Below are positions 12,304-24,214 of a stretch of 64,000 bases of DNA, one piece after another. The notes below the pieces were generated by a model. It did no database searches. It saw nothing but the letters and a program-made list of their open reading frames with translations, and was not told the origin of the DNA. The first letter of the stretch is position 1. Each line of letters starts with the position of its first letter. The translations under genes and the position numbers were made by a program. This DNA is from Megaustenia siamemsis (Eukaryota; Mollusca; Gastropoda; Stylommatophora; Ariophantidae), in assembly GCA_032433765.1 (NCBI GenBank), contig JAVIAB010000092.1:66888666-66952665 (forward strand), in the 5' to 3' direction.

Positions 12304-12853
12304 CTTGACTGGCAGAGAATAGAAAAGAACATACAAGAATACGAATGGATGGAGAGACATTGTTCACGGCCTACACTTTTAAAATGAGACATGGAAGGTT
12401 TTGATTGATTGATTTTTGATTGATACAAAAAATGAAGATAATTTGAACACTTAAAGGGACAGTAGATATAATTATAAAATAAGATGCGCGAGACTAAATA
12501 TTCAGATATCCATTTTGATAGTTTAGAAAAGCGACCCTCATATATTTCTAGCATCCTTCACATTTCATTATAATTTTGCTGTATTGACCTTCCCAATGTA
12601 TAAATGTCCCACAATTGTGTTTTCCGTTCCAACAATCCATGCTTGCGCGAACACATACCCGAATTCCTTATCTTGAATTATCTTAAACAAATCAATCTAA
12701 TATATTTATTATTATTATTTGGCGATGGCCAAATGATACAGTACTGATATTATGAAGTACAAGTAATTTTTTGTTGTTGTACATTTTGTTGTTCTTTTAA
12801 AGTGCTGTTGCTGTTTATTTGATAATTCACACAGTAATATATTAATATTGCAG

Positions 12854-12910
12854 AGTTCACTCCTGATTTTGGAAGAGATCCTAGGTTTTCAAGAGACCAG
12901 ATAGCTGACG
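12854..12910 (+). CDS. 57-nt linker exon immediately before vWA1
   Basis: The acceptor is ATTGCAG and the donor GTAAAG. Phase 1-1. It encodes FTPDFGRDPRFSRDQIAD; the trailing G completes the glycine codon at the start of the 16900 exon, so the reading continues directly into the vWA domain. The sequence resembles the aromatic/acidic stretches that lead into vWA modules. The alternative acceptor two bases downstream would break phase. Confidence 0.65.
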
Positions 12911-13784
12911 GTAAAGCACCTCGTTTATACGTTTGTCACGCCTTTGGTGCTACCTTGTTTCTCCCTTCAATCATTCATTTCTTCTCTATCTCATTCAACA
13001 GTTTGACATATAGTCTGTTCCATCATCCTTACACTCAAGCGTCCTAACTCTATATACACACCGATACTAGTATATTCTTGGATTATGGACCTTCAGGTTA
13101 AAATTGTACAGGAACCATAACTTGACCTGGAAGAGTAATCGTTGACCCATTTCATCAGAAGGAAATGTTAAACACATCAAATGTGAGACAAACAATTTAG
13201 GAAGTTAGGTCAAACATAAGCTCAAAATGGAACTCCCTCAACAGCCAGGGAAGGAAGGTTTTGCTCAGAGAATTATACTGGCATGCATAGCAAACAATGG
13301 CCAATAAGAGAGAACTGCCAGTTGGCGGCCCTTGTTGATGTACTTGTATAGCAATTGTTTATAGTTGTACAAGTAATTAAAATAAAAAAAATTCTAAAAT
13401 ATTTTCTCAATGTTAAAATCATGTGCCTCTCTCACTTATATAAATATATGGATTCCGGGGTCACGACAGATCTTCTTTTGCTTCTCCAAGGGTTGATTTA
13501 TTGACGTATTCTCAATGTTGTCGCAGCTACCACAGGTAGCCTTGAACATATTCACGAATTACAAAAGGAAATGAGCCGCGATAGCTCAGTGGTTAGTGAA
13601 CTGGACTACAAAGGACAAGGGGTGGGGTTCGGTCCCAACCGACGGCTTCCGGGTTCACCCAGCCTTAAATGGGTACTGGATTTTTTTGTGAGAAAGTAAA
13701 GCGGCACGGGCGTAATACCGATCACATTACCCCAAAAAGCATGTGCCGAAGGTCTGTAAAATTTATGGTCACTAACACCATATT

Positions 13785-14889
13785 GGAGGAACATATTGAA
13801 AAGCAAAAACCTTTTGTACTTAACTTCATCGACTTCAAAAAAGCATTTGATAGTATTCATAGAGATTCTTTGTGGAAAATTCTGAAGCAATATGGTTTAC
13901 CATCAAAAATCATAAATATTATCAAAGACATGTATAATGGTTACACATGTGCAGTTCGAACAGAGGAAGGACTGAGCGAATGTTTCCCAATAGAAACTGG
14001 GGTTAAACAAGGATGTATTTTATCGCCCTTGTTATTTGGAATTGTTATGGACTTCATAATGAAGAAATGCTGCACTGGTAATAAAGGCATCGAATGGATA
14101 CAAGGAGACCATTTAGAGGACCTCGACTTTGCTGATGACATAGTTCTCATCAGCAGTCAGACGAAAACGATGCAGGAAAACACAAATGAACTATCATCAA
14201 TAGCCAGCAAAATTGGGCTTGAGGTCAATCATGAAAAGATTAAAGTCATGAAAAGTTTAATTCCAACAAGTGACAAAATATACATGGAAAACAAACGAGT
14301 AGAAGAGATCGATCACTTTATCTATCTTGGAAGTCACATTGATCGAGAAGGGGATACGAGCAAAGAAATTAGAATCAGAATGGCTAAAGCAGCAATGTCT
14401 TTCAGAAGCCTTGAAAAGTTGTGGAAATCAAAACTCATCAGCACAAACACAAAACTTAGGCTATTCAAATCAAATGTACTATCAACCCTTACGTATGCGT
14501 GTGAAAGCTGGAAAACAACAAGAGATATAGAAACAAAGTTGAACGCATTCGAAAATAAATGTCTAAGGAAAATACTTGGTATAGAATGGAACGAATTTAA
14601 AACAAACGAGGAAATTAGAGAAATCGCCAATCAACCACTAATATCTTCAGTAATAAAGAAAAGACGATGGTCATACGTTGGACATGTGATGAGAAGAGAT
14701 AATAATCGAATAGCAAAGCAAGCTCTCATATGGGAAACAACAGGTAAAAGAAAAAGAGGAAGACCCAGGGAGACACTGAGAAGAACATTGATGAGAGAGG
14801 CAAGAGCAGCAGGAATCGGCTCCCTCAATGAGATAGAACTGCTTGCACAGAACAGAGACAGATGGCGAGATTTGATAAAATATCTTTAA
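13785..14889 (+). CDS. LINE Z reverse transcriptase, N-terminally truncated but otherwise open
   Basis: About 367 codons without a stop. Visible RT motifs in order: FIDFKKAFDSIHRDSLW, ETGVKQGCILSPLLF, DLDFADDIVLIS (the catalytic FADD), then YLGSHIDREGDTSKEI. The post-RT region has CESWKT, NKCLRKILGIEW, RRWSYVGHVMRRDNN, GKRKRGRPRETLRR and the closing NRDRWRDLIKYL. The N-terminal endonuclease and early RT are missing, so it cannot move on its own. The apparent start codons upstream lie in SINE sequence and are not its start. It resembles RTE/CR1-type elements; no RNase H. Confidence 0.9.
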
Positions 14890-14990
14890 AAGAAAACTGC
14901 TAGAACAAAAAAAAATTCATATAGGAGAAGGTGTATCTTGGTCTACGCCCTATGGGCCGGTTACGGCTCGAAAGGTCAATAGATAGATAG
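13785..14990 (+). mobile_element. LINE Z, 5'-truncated, inserted at a precise site in SINE 1
   Basis: The insert is flanked by AACACCATATT at 13774-13784 and 14991-15001, an 11-bp duplication of SINE sequence. The 3' untranslated part reads GGTGTATCTTGGTCTACGCC and ends ATAGATAGATAG, a (GATA)n tail. The same family is at the same SINE position at 36067-36521. It is truncated at the 5' end inside the reverse transcriptase. Confidence 0.93.
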
Positions 14991-15459
14991 AACACCATAT
15001 TCCCTATACGCCGTCACTTGGCGTGACGGGGATACTTAACTTTTCTGTTTTACTAAAGGAAATGATAACTTATTATATTAAAAAAAAAAAAAATTATATT
15101 ACAAATTTTCGAATATTCTATTACACATTACGTAGGCCAATATGATTTATCTGCTTTGGTTTGCATTTATTAAAGCAAGGTTTTCTTATGGCCACTATAA
15201 CATTTGTGAATGAAAACGAAACTAATCTACGATAGTAGATTGAAACCACCAATTGTCTGGAGGTACATTTCTCATCTATGAACTAGTAAATTAGCGAACT
15301 TGACATTAAAAAAGGCAGTGAAAATAATACGACGGGAGCTAACTATACAAAATGCGGTTTCATGGGTTATTTTTAGCTCTAGCCAATTAGAAGCGTTACA
15401 AAGTTAAAGTGAAACTATGTCTGATTACCCGAACTTCTTAACCTATTTATAACTACGTT

Positions 15460-15682
15460 ATGTTTATCAGCATCTGTAGAAAGAACTTTTTCTGCTCTCA
15501 AGAGAATCAAATCTTATTGTCGCTCAACTTAAATACAAGAACGCTTATCTGGTTTGGCATTAACGTCCATTGAGAAATCATTCCTTCCAAACTTAGAAAC
15601 CAACCCAACAGTACTTTCAATGACAAAGACATCAAGACATTTTCGTCCCCTAACAAGACGGACAAAATTTACATTTAAGTGA
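15460..15682 (+). pseudogene. hAT transposase C-terminal relic
   Basis: A frame reads ASVERTFSALKRIKSYCRST, a stop, then QERLSGLALTSIEKSFLPN, the hAT C-terminal dimerisation region (usual form A-x-x-ER-x-FS). The rest of the transposase is not seen upstream, only decayed sequence at 15060-15460. It differs from the 54.7-kb hAT element, so a second hAT family. Confidence 0.75.
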
Positions 15683-16074
15683 GTAATTTAAAATGTAGTG
15701 ATGTCATTAGCAAATATTACTTCATGTTAGCCTACTGAATATATTGTATGTGTTTATTTAATATGTCAGCGGTAGACCAGACCCCAAAACCAGTATACTC
15801 CACTGATTTCAAGTAATCATTGTTTGTAAGTATTTGATAGTACGTTAGTGTAATTGACGGGCTTCTTCTTTACTGTACTGCCTACATACTTCATGGTCGA
15901 ATCTGCTAATAATTGCCAGACAGATACGACTGCAAGTGAACAAGGGGCATTTGTGTTGCCTGACTTCATCTCCATTCTCTTGATTATTTTGTCTTTTGGT
16001 TTTAACATTGCCTTTTCCTTTAATTTATTTTATTCCTTTAATTAATTCCTTTAATTACTAGTCAGTTTAAGAGA

Positions 16075-16405
16075 ATGGCTTGGCAGAAGGTCAACGACAG
16101 AAATGATAAAGAACTGTCGAGATCGAATGTTGTGGAGATACATGATCACCTACGCCAGCAGGCCCAGTACTTGATGATGATTTCCTTTAATACTGCTATG
16201 CCATTTCTTACTGCTCTCAATGTGCTAAGATCCGTCGCCGTATTCTCCAAATCAATAACACAGACGGAGAATTCTCTCAGGGAAATCCTACTACCATTCT
16301 TATATCTCAGTACTAGTCTGCCCATAGGTCTCTTTGCGCAACTAAGTTCTCCATTGTTTAGAATTACAAGTGTTGTCCATACTTCTTACCCAACCATCTT
16401 ATCTT
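16075..16405. mobile_element. Two short LINE tails back to back
   Basis: Plus strand 16075-16165 (MAWQKVNDRNDKELSRSN, then GATCACCTACGCCAGCAGG) recurs in part at 27145-27175. On the minus strand 16170-16400 reads KRPMGRLVLRYKNGSRISL and later DLENTATDLSTLRAV, the form of the Arg-rich LINE tail ahead of a W-R-x-x-V end. Both are decayed. Confidence 0.45.
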
Positions 16406-16899
16406 CCGACCTCTAAATGTTGCCACGATGAGTTGAATCTGCTTGGCTTATTCTAAGACGTTTGAGTTAATTGCTTTGTCTGTCTTTGATGTTCATTATT
16501 TTGCGAATACAATGAACAGGGAGAACATTTAACATTTTATATTTTCCTGCATATACAGATCAAGCTTTGGGTCATTAAGAAACGTGCTAGACACATATTT
16601 AGTAAATTACAATCTTTATTCCGAGTGTCAGTTTTGTTTTGGTCCATGCTCTTTATTTAAATTTGTTAAAAGTTGCAGCTACTTTTCAGATTAGGATTTT
16701 TATCTCTTCATCAATTGAGATGGCGGATGTGACCGTAGTGTCAAGGTGGGTGAACTTTCGCGCAGATTTACCTAATATAATATCAACGATTTCCGTCAAA
16801 ATATAATTTATTTGCAGAAAACATAAAGTTGTAGAATGTCTGAACATGCTAGGGTTCCCTCATTTAGTTTGTTCTAATTATTTTGTTTGAAATCAACAG

Positions 16900-17069
16900 G
16901 ATGCTATAATAAAGTCGCAGACATCTTCGTTATCCTGGACTCCTCTACATCTATCTACATCAACGACTACAGACATGAACTGCAATTTGCCAGGGATTTA
17001 GTGGCTCGTTTTGATATCAATCAGAGAAGCACTCGTATCGGGCTCTTAACATTCAGTGAAGACATCACA
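16900..17069 (+). CDS. vWA domain 1, exon a (MIDAS motif 1)
   Basis: The exon has acceptor ATCAACAG and donor GTGAGA and encodes 57 residues in phase 1-0. It begins with a Cys typical of vWA starts, then strand 1 with ADIFVILDSSTS. The DSSTS element is the DxSxS metal-ion-dependent adhesion site motif. An amphipathic helix (about residues 20-40) and the hydrophobic strand RIGLLTFSEDIT follow. A GATA/GACA microsatellite begins only about 60 bp after the donor. The reading frame runs a few codons past the donor (RRILD, then stop); these are intronic because splicing at 17069 gives a seamless join to the 20291 exon. Confidence 0.93.
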
Positions 17070-17124
17070 GTGAGAAGAATATTAGATTGATGGAAGAAGA
17101 AAAACAACAGGAAGAAAGAAAAAA

Positions 17125-18155
<1,031 letters not shown>

Positions 18156-18350
18156 ATGATGTGGTGACAGATAATTGCGGTAATTTATTTATGAGTGACT
18201 GATTGATGAAAGATGTGTCTGTTGAAATTTATACCGAGCAGCTTCATTAAAAAATATCGTAAAGATACAGATTATACCAAACAAATTTAAACAGTTTTTA
18301 TATTTAATAAAATCTAAGCTGCTGTATTCAATTAGCATATATTTGTAGGA

Positions 18351-18560
18351 ACTACAGCCATCTATAATTTTAAAGCCTGCGGGTTGTGAAGTGAAAATCC
18401 CGGAAACATACAAAGTCTGTGACGTTTTGAGCTATGCGAACTGTAAACGGCAAACGTCTTTTTACCCACAACCGGACCTGCTGCAAAATTAAAGACGTCA
18501 CCAACTTTGGGTAATTCTTTTCAACCCGCGAGCCTTATTAATACTATAGATGGCTGTGGT
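18351..18560. mobile_element. Short palindromic element (MITE-like)
   Basis: The left end CTACAGCCATCTATAATTTT and the reverse complement of the right end, CCACAGCCATCTATAGTATT, match over about 40 bp including a GCGGGTTG block. The 210-bp body has no reading frame. Flanks TAGGAA/TAGAAA may be a duplicated target. Probably a non-autonomous DNA transposon of unknown superfamily. Confidence 0.6.
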
Positions 18561-18794
18561 AGAAACACTGATAGTTTTATTTTTTTTCATTTTCAAAGAA
18601 TACGTCACCATGGAAATAATAAGGGTAATTATACTTTTCACACTTGCATCATTTTACATTCGCAGTAAGATTACCGCAATACTTCTTCCTCTTTAAATGT
18701 CTTAGACAGACGTAACTGTGTTGTGTCTTGCTTTATAGAAAATTTTGACTTCCTCACAGCGACACTTAATTACATCCAACATTATAACATTTTG

Positions 18795-18975
18795 GGTACG
18801 GTGGTTTTCCTACTTTGGTCTCTACCTGCTTGGACAGACTAAGTTGTCTTATTTCCATAGGCATTATGGGAGGTAAAGTAAGCTTTTGATCGGTTTTGGA
18901 TCATTGGACCTGATGCTAACAGCCAACTATGAGTCGCTGACAACCTGTAGGATGTTTGGCGCCTTGGGCTTATCA
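18795..18975. repeat. Dispersed repeat, unclassified (copy 1)
   Basis: It shares the order CTGCTTGGACAGACTA ... GGTTTTGGATCA ... GAGTCGCTGACAAC with 22250-22385 (GCTCGCTTGGCCAGACTA ... GGTTTTGGTTCA ... GGGTCGCTGACAAC). A weaker third copy may be at 63660-63760. Confidence 0.5.
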
Positions 18976-19394
18976 CATTTATGAACCTAATTACTGACGT
19001 AACAACGGACATGATGTCACGAGTTCAGTAAGAGTTCTCTTACCGTCTTGAAATTGACGGTGCGATAAGGATAGCTGCAAATATAAAATGTTCTCAGAGT
19101 TTCCGTGAGGAAATAAGTCAAGTGTTGTGTACATTCCTACATAGGTCAATTTGATAAAATATTCAAACTGCCCACTTTCATTGTCTTAATTCTTGTAAAT
19201 TATAATTATCTCTTCAACTCCGGAATTATTTTTCTAGTTGGAGTAGAATTATCTGAGTTTATTCTCTAAACTATATAATGCCGGATAGATCAAATGTTCG
19301 GAATGAAAACTTGTTCAAGTGTAGGTCAAACTAAGAAGAGAATAATGCACAGCGTGAACAGAACTGTTCTTCTTTACTTCCACATTTCCTTTCA

Positions 19395-19745
19395 GGTCGG
19401 GTAGAGATATAATTTGCTGTCTTTTGCTTTTCTTTTGGCCTATTCTACTGTTATGTTTCCTACTGTTTGTAATGTTCCATCATTAATCTTTTTCTTGGTC
19501 GAACATTGAGTCTAAATGTTCTCTCAACGCTTATTAAAGGCTCGTTGTGTCGAATTTAGACTTTATGTCTTTTACGTGGCCAAATAATGTTATTTGTTAT
19601 TTCTTAAGGAATCTATGGTGGAATTTATTCCTAGCTTTTTCTCAGTTCATTTTTTATCTTACCTCTCAGGCAGCTTCCTGTCATTTGTCTAACACATTTA
19701 ATATCGGTAGCGGTTTTAATTAACACAGTTCTTAAAGCGGAATAA
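19395..19745 (-). mobile_element. LINE U 3' fragment
   Basis: The block matches 32575-33000, 33005-33640 and 60785-61115: conserved pieces include TTAAAGGCTCGTTGTGT, CACGTGGCC-like and TTCCTGTCATTTGTCTAAC. On minus this is the post-RT part of an RTE-like element. No open frame remains. Confidence 0.7.
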
Positions 19746-20290
19746 TAATATTATTTGGATATTGGTACTTTCTGGCCAATTTCGATAATTAATTATTGAA
19801 TAATGTATACAATAATTAATTTGCCAGGTAGTTGGGCGTCAGTTACTGGTATGATGAATCATTTTTAATATCGCGAGAGAAGAACTATGTGGCCTGAAAA
19901 CCCTAACCTGTACACGAAATCACGACTGTTCCAGTTATGTCCCCTTTGCTCTCAGACCTCAAAAAGCCCTCGGCAGACCTTCACAAAAAGAATTATTACT
20001 GATTCATCTTTATATGCCCTTTTCGAAATGAAGTATGGCTACAACTGCAACTCATTTTACTCTTTACATTTAATGGATTTACATTTTACATTTGACCCTT
20101 GCCTTGATGGTACACTCTATGACTGATTTCCTATCCCATCTCATGACATTGTTAGTCCATTTGAATCTTTGCTTGCCTTAGTTTCCATTGTCCTATACTT
20201 TTCTTTCTAAGATGCCATTCAGTATGTTGATATGTTTTTTTTTATTAGAAAGATAGCTTTTATATCATAGCTTTTCATTAAATTTCGTAG

Positions 20291-20434
20291 CGCCCCCCAC
20301 TGGAGCTGAATCGATACCAGTCAAAGAGTGAGCTATTGGCCGACATCAATGAGCAGAACCTTCCGTACAGGACCGGAGTCACCAACACAGACCTGGCTCT
20401 CCGTTATGTTAGAGAGAATCGCAACTTCAGAGAT
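20291..20434 (+). CDS. vWA domain 1, exon b (MIDAS threonine)
   Basis: This is a 144-nt phase 0-0 exon with acceptor TTTCGTAG and donor GTAAGT, encoding 48 residues. It opens with RPPLELNRYQSKSELLADI, the usual vWA segment after strand 3, then PYRTGVTNTDLALRYVRE, which contains the conserved TxT-xLA signature including the MIDAS threonine. Reading from a downstream start loses the first residues; the splice-defined frame is the right one. It continues exactly from the 16900 exon. Confidence 0.93.
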
Positions 20435-21689
20435 GTAAGTTACAGAAAGTCATCCATTAATTGGAATTACAATTTGTCCACATTTAGAAATGCTCTAGGC
20501 ACCATGATTAACTATCTTAATGCAAACCTCCAAGGTGAATCGTCAGTTTGACATTTATTTATCGACCAAGCTGTTTAAAAAATGTGACTAAAGTAAAAAA
20601 AAAAATAATAGTAGCGGAAAGAACATCTATTGCATCGCCTTGAAATATAGTTTTTAAATTAATATATACTATTCCGATATCAGAACAGAGTAGGCCATTG
20701 CTAGGATTGGCTGATTTATGGCGTGACCTTGCGTCACATGACTGCCACGGTGCTCATGAAAAACCATTTTTAATTAATCAAGGTAACGAAAGTACAGCAA
20801 ACAAGAAGTAATGTACAGTTGTAACAAAGTTACGAGCATTTAAACAACTTTCATTGGATGTTGGCAGCGTTAATGAGTAATGGAAGGACTACAGAACGAC
20901 CTTGCTTAACATTGAAGAAGAATTATGTAGTAACAGAATGAAACAGTCGAAATGATAGCATGCACACTCCATGGTTGTGTGATGAGATTAAAAGACCAGT
21001 AAAGTAAATTTTTAAAAGACCGTATGTACAATCAATGACAAAAGACGATTCTGCATGCCTAGATTACTACGCAGAGAAAATAAAGGAAACAACAAAACAA
21101 CAGGGAAATTAGAAAAGCAGAACAATATTTCGGGGAGCGCTTTGGAGAGTCATTCGCAGTAAACGAAAGAGCAGCCTCCAGGACATTTGTCAAGGTAGTC
21201 TAGAAGAGTCTACTTACCTGTTGTATTGTTTGGCTACCGGGGCCCTGACCACAGCGAGGGGAGAACAGAAAAAAAACCACTGTCACTTGACACGCATGTA
21301 GTAAGAGGTGACTAAGAAGATTTGAGTCAATGTCCTTTCAGTGATAGGAAATTCTTGCATATGACTGAAGCCATCTTTAGTTATTTTGTTAGTGTGCCGG
21401 AGTGCTTTTATACGGGGGGAGGGGAGGGGGGAAGAGACGTACTGAGAATTGAATCTGAATACTGTGAAGTTGTTCGTTGTGCAATGAAGATGCAAGAAAT
21501 TAATATAAAATTGCATTGAGAAACTTAATTAATATCAAAACAGGACAAAATATAACAAGTCCTTCATAATTATTGACCAAAATAGTTCAGCCTGATTTCC
21601 TATTAGTTAAGCAGTTCAATCCAATGTCATGTTTATTTGCTCAAGTTTTCTCCAGTTTTACATGTAGCCCGGCACCATACTACATAATA

Positions 21690-22030
21690 TATGTGCCTAT
21701 CTCTGCAACGAAGATGATCTGTCGACCAAACTAACCGAAAAAGATATCATAACTACAAGGCCACAGAAATATTCAATATTTAGAAGATGATGACCACTAT
21801 TAAATGCATCCGAAGTAACAGGATGGTGGAAATACCTCAAGAAGCTTCTCAATCCCCTAGAAGATCAACAGAACGGAACAGCATAAGAGGACAATGCTAA
21901 AATACTAGTAGCAGAAATACTATCTGAAGAAGTTGAAAAGGCTGGTAGGCAGTCGCTGAAACATAAAACATCATAAACTGATGGGCTACCAGTAGAAATA
22001 ATTCAAGCAGAAAATGAAAGCTGAATGCTT
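21690..22030 (+). mobile_element. LINE fragment, start of reverse transcriptase
   Basis: Frames with stops read EILSEEVEKA, then a decayed SLKHKTS and DGLPVEIIQAE, the region before RT motif 1 in RTE/CR1 elements. The family cannot be told. The stretch 20580-21690 shows decayed LINE-like pieces (for example near 21060-21180) and nothing else recognisable. Confidence 0.5.
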
Positions 22031-22114
22031 GCTTGCTTACGTTCGCCCGATGACTAAAGTATTCTAGAGTATTCGTAGACTGTAGAATTCCTCTTCGTCA
22101 TCCGCCCTTAAAAG

Positions 22115-22435
22115 GACATTAAGTGGACGTGTCTGCGTTGTGTTGTGGTTTGCAGTATAACTGTTATATTTGCGCCTTTCGGCCCAACACATCCGACTTC
22201 AGCACCACATTTTTGAGTACCGGGTTGTCTTCCCTCTTCGATCCCTGCTCGCTTGGCCAGACTAGGCAGGTTAGTCTGTTACTGAAGGTACCACGAAGAG
22301 GTGGAGCAGAGTCTGGATGGTTTTGGTTCACCGATCCTGGCGCAAGCCATCAGCTGTGGGTCGCTGACAACTTCCAGCTCTGGTGCTGGGAGGCGCGCCT
22401 TCGCCTCCAAAAGCTGTATGAGATGGCTACATAAA
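22115..22435. repeat. Dispersed repeat, unclassified (copy 2)
   Basis: GC-richer than its surroundings. A 103-codon open frame runs through it, but the similarity to 18795-18975 and absence of splice sites in phase argue for a repeat, not an exon. Confidence 0.45.
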
Positions 22436-22483
22436 ATCTTTAATACAACATGGATTTAAGAAATAGCACTTCTAGAATGGCAG

Positions 22484-22652
22484 CCTTAAATGGGTACCGG
22501 ATTTTTTTTCTGGGAAAGTAAAACAGCACGGGCGTAATACCGACCACATTACCCCAAAAATCATGTATTGAAGGTCTGTAAAATATAGGGTCACTAACAC
22601 CATATTTCCCTATACACCACTTGGCGTGACGGGGGTACTTTACTTTTTTTTT
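22484..22652 (+). mobile_element. SINE 1, 5'-truncated copy
   Basis: It starts at CCTTAAATGGGTACCGG, so the whole tRNA head is missing, and ends in CTTTACTTTTTTTT. It is flanked by a 16-bp perfect duplication, ACTTCTAGAATGGCAG, at 22468-22483 and 22653-22668. The truncation therefore happened during insertion. Confidence 0.93.
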
Positions 22653-22757
22653 ACTTCTAGAATGGCAGTTAGCAATAGTAATACCACTATATGAAATCAT
22701 TGGGAGCAAACGAGAATTTTCATATTCTTAATCAACCGGCTTCTGAAACACGTAGTA

Positions 22758-23099
22758 TAGGGTGTTTATAAAGTCTCACTACACTTGGTATCTAGGTCAA
22801 TTTGAAAAAAATGTTTATGACGTCATCACAATATGTGCTCAATGGTAAGTTCACTTGTTGCGACAGTTTTCTTAATGACTTGTCTGGACTTTTAAGGATT
22901 CTGTCTTGGATATCTAAACATATTTCATCATTCACAGCAGGCTTACCAGATCGTGGAGCATCTTCCACATTTCCAGTAGCAATAAACTTATTCAACAAAT
23001 TTCATTGACAGTGGGAGCACATATTGTGATGACGTCATAAACATTTTTTTTTCAAATTGACCTAGATACCAAGTGTAGTGAGACTTTATAAACACCCTG
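22758..23099. mobile_element. Mariner/Tc1-like non-autonomous element with about 80-bp inverted ends
   Basis: The ends AGGGTGTTTATAAAGTCTCA and their reverse complement continue for about 80 bp, through GACGTCATCACAATATGTGC, with very few differences. TA dinucleotides flank the element. Between the ends the minus strand keeps a piece of a transposase N-terminus: NKFIATGNVEDAPRSGKPAV followed by KSLRKLSQQVNLPLST, the helix-turn-helix of mariner-family transposases. The DDE/D catalytic part is deleted. Confidence 0.9.
22820..22998 (-). pseudogene. Mariner-family transposase HTH remnant
   Basis: About 60 codons: a G-x-PRSGKP linker between two helical parts, typical of the DNA-binding domain of mariner-type transposases. 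It is cut off by the right inverted end before any catalytic residue. Confidence 0.8.
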
Positions 23100-23503
23100 T
23101 ATAAATGTATGCCATGATTACAGAAACGAGATTAAAACATATTACAGAACCACAGCTGGCAAAAGAACAATTTGGCTTTATAAGAAATAAAAGTTGTACG
23201 AGTGCAATCTTTTAGCTATTAGAAGCAAAGCTCTTCCAATTATTAGAATTGAAATACAATAGAGTTTTCTGAACGTCATTAGTGTTATTGAACCTTCTTT
23301 GTAGTCCACTGTCTGTCCTATCTTTTCTATTTTGTTTTTAACAATTAAATAAGTATTTTTTTTTGGAGACATTACTCCTTGAACTACAATTGAAAGCTAA
23401 GAGGCAGCAACACTTGCTTGATCAGAAAATCCTTCTGATGATCAGATTCCTGCTATTATTGTCCTCTATATATAAAGTTCCCTTCACACATATTCTTCTA
23501 TTC

Positions 23504-23508
<5 letters not shown>

Positions 23509-23558
<50 letters not shown>
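23509..23558. repeat. (TA)n microsatellite
   Basis: About 25 AT units. Confidence 0.95.
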
Positions 23559-23562
<4 letters not shown>

Positions 23563-23744
23563 TCTAATGATATTTTTTCTTGTTCACTATTATTTCGCGA
23601 CTCTTGTTGTTATCTAAATTCAAATTTTTGTGTTCTCAAAGGTGTGTTTTATACTATATAATGTCACGTCTATACCAGCAACAGTTAGCATAAATGTAAA
23701 CATTTATTCTAAAAACTGACAGTTCAATTTTATTTTTTCCTAAG

Positions 23745-24015
23745 AACATTCTGAAGGTCATCATTGTTGTGACTGATGGTGGGTCTAGATCACCTTGGCT
23801 GACTACAAGAGAGGCGGAACTTGCTCGAGAACAAGGCTTCTATTTGTTTGTTTGCGGTGTGGGCCAGTACCTGGACGAGCATGAGTGGAGGAATATAGCT
23901 AGTGACCCTGACGAGTCATTTGTCTTCAACGTCACAGCTTTCAGAAATCTTGACCAGATCAAGGTCATACTGCCGTCTCGCATATGTGCTCTACCGCCGT
24001 TGGACGTTTTCAGAC
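23745..24015 (+). CDS. vWA domain 1, exon c (MIDAS aspartate and C-terminal half)
   Basis: Acceptor TCCTAAG, donor GTAAGG; 271 nt, phase 0-1. It begins NILKVIIVVTDGGSR, whose TDG carries the third MIDAS residue, then a helix, strand 5 (FYLFVCGVG), and the end of the fold (WRNIASDPDESFVFNV and LDQIKVILPSRIC). With DSSTS and the threonine of the preceding exons, domain 1 has every residue expected for divalent-cation-dependent ligand binding. The closing Cys probably pairs with the Cys at the domain start. Confidence 0.93.
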
Positions 24016-24214
24016 GTAAGGTGGCAGGTTAAATATCATATAAGAAAATTATTAATAAAATATCAAACACTATGGTGTTATACTATCATATACATATACC
24101 ATAGGACCAAGGTGGCACTATTGTTAGTTGCTAGATGAAGGATATTGGCACTGACACCATGCTTCTCACATGGTTAATTGTGTGAACGGAGCCTTGACAT
24201 TTTTTGTACGAATG

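Larger units (their letters stand above)
13573..15053 (+). mobile_element. SINE 1 copy interrupted by LINE Z
   Basis: The SINE begins GAGCCGCGATAGCTCAGTGG (tRNA-like A box) with a B box GGGTTCGGTCCC, then the conserved body including CCTTAAATGGGTACTGGA. It stops at ACTAACACCATATT, where LINE Z begins, and resumes at 14991 with the same bases through TATACGCC, ACTTGGCGTGACGGGG and TTAACTTTTCTG. The outer flanks AAAGGAAATGA (13564-13574 and 15054-15064) are its own target duplication. Confidence 0.93.

Noticed and set aside
13669..13784. N-terminus of the LINE Z protein
   Set aside because: These codons are SINE 1 sequence read through into the LINE by chance.
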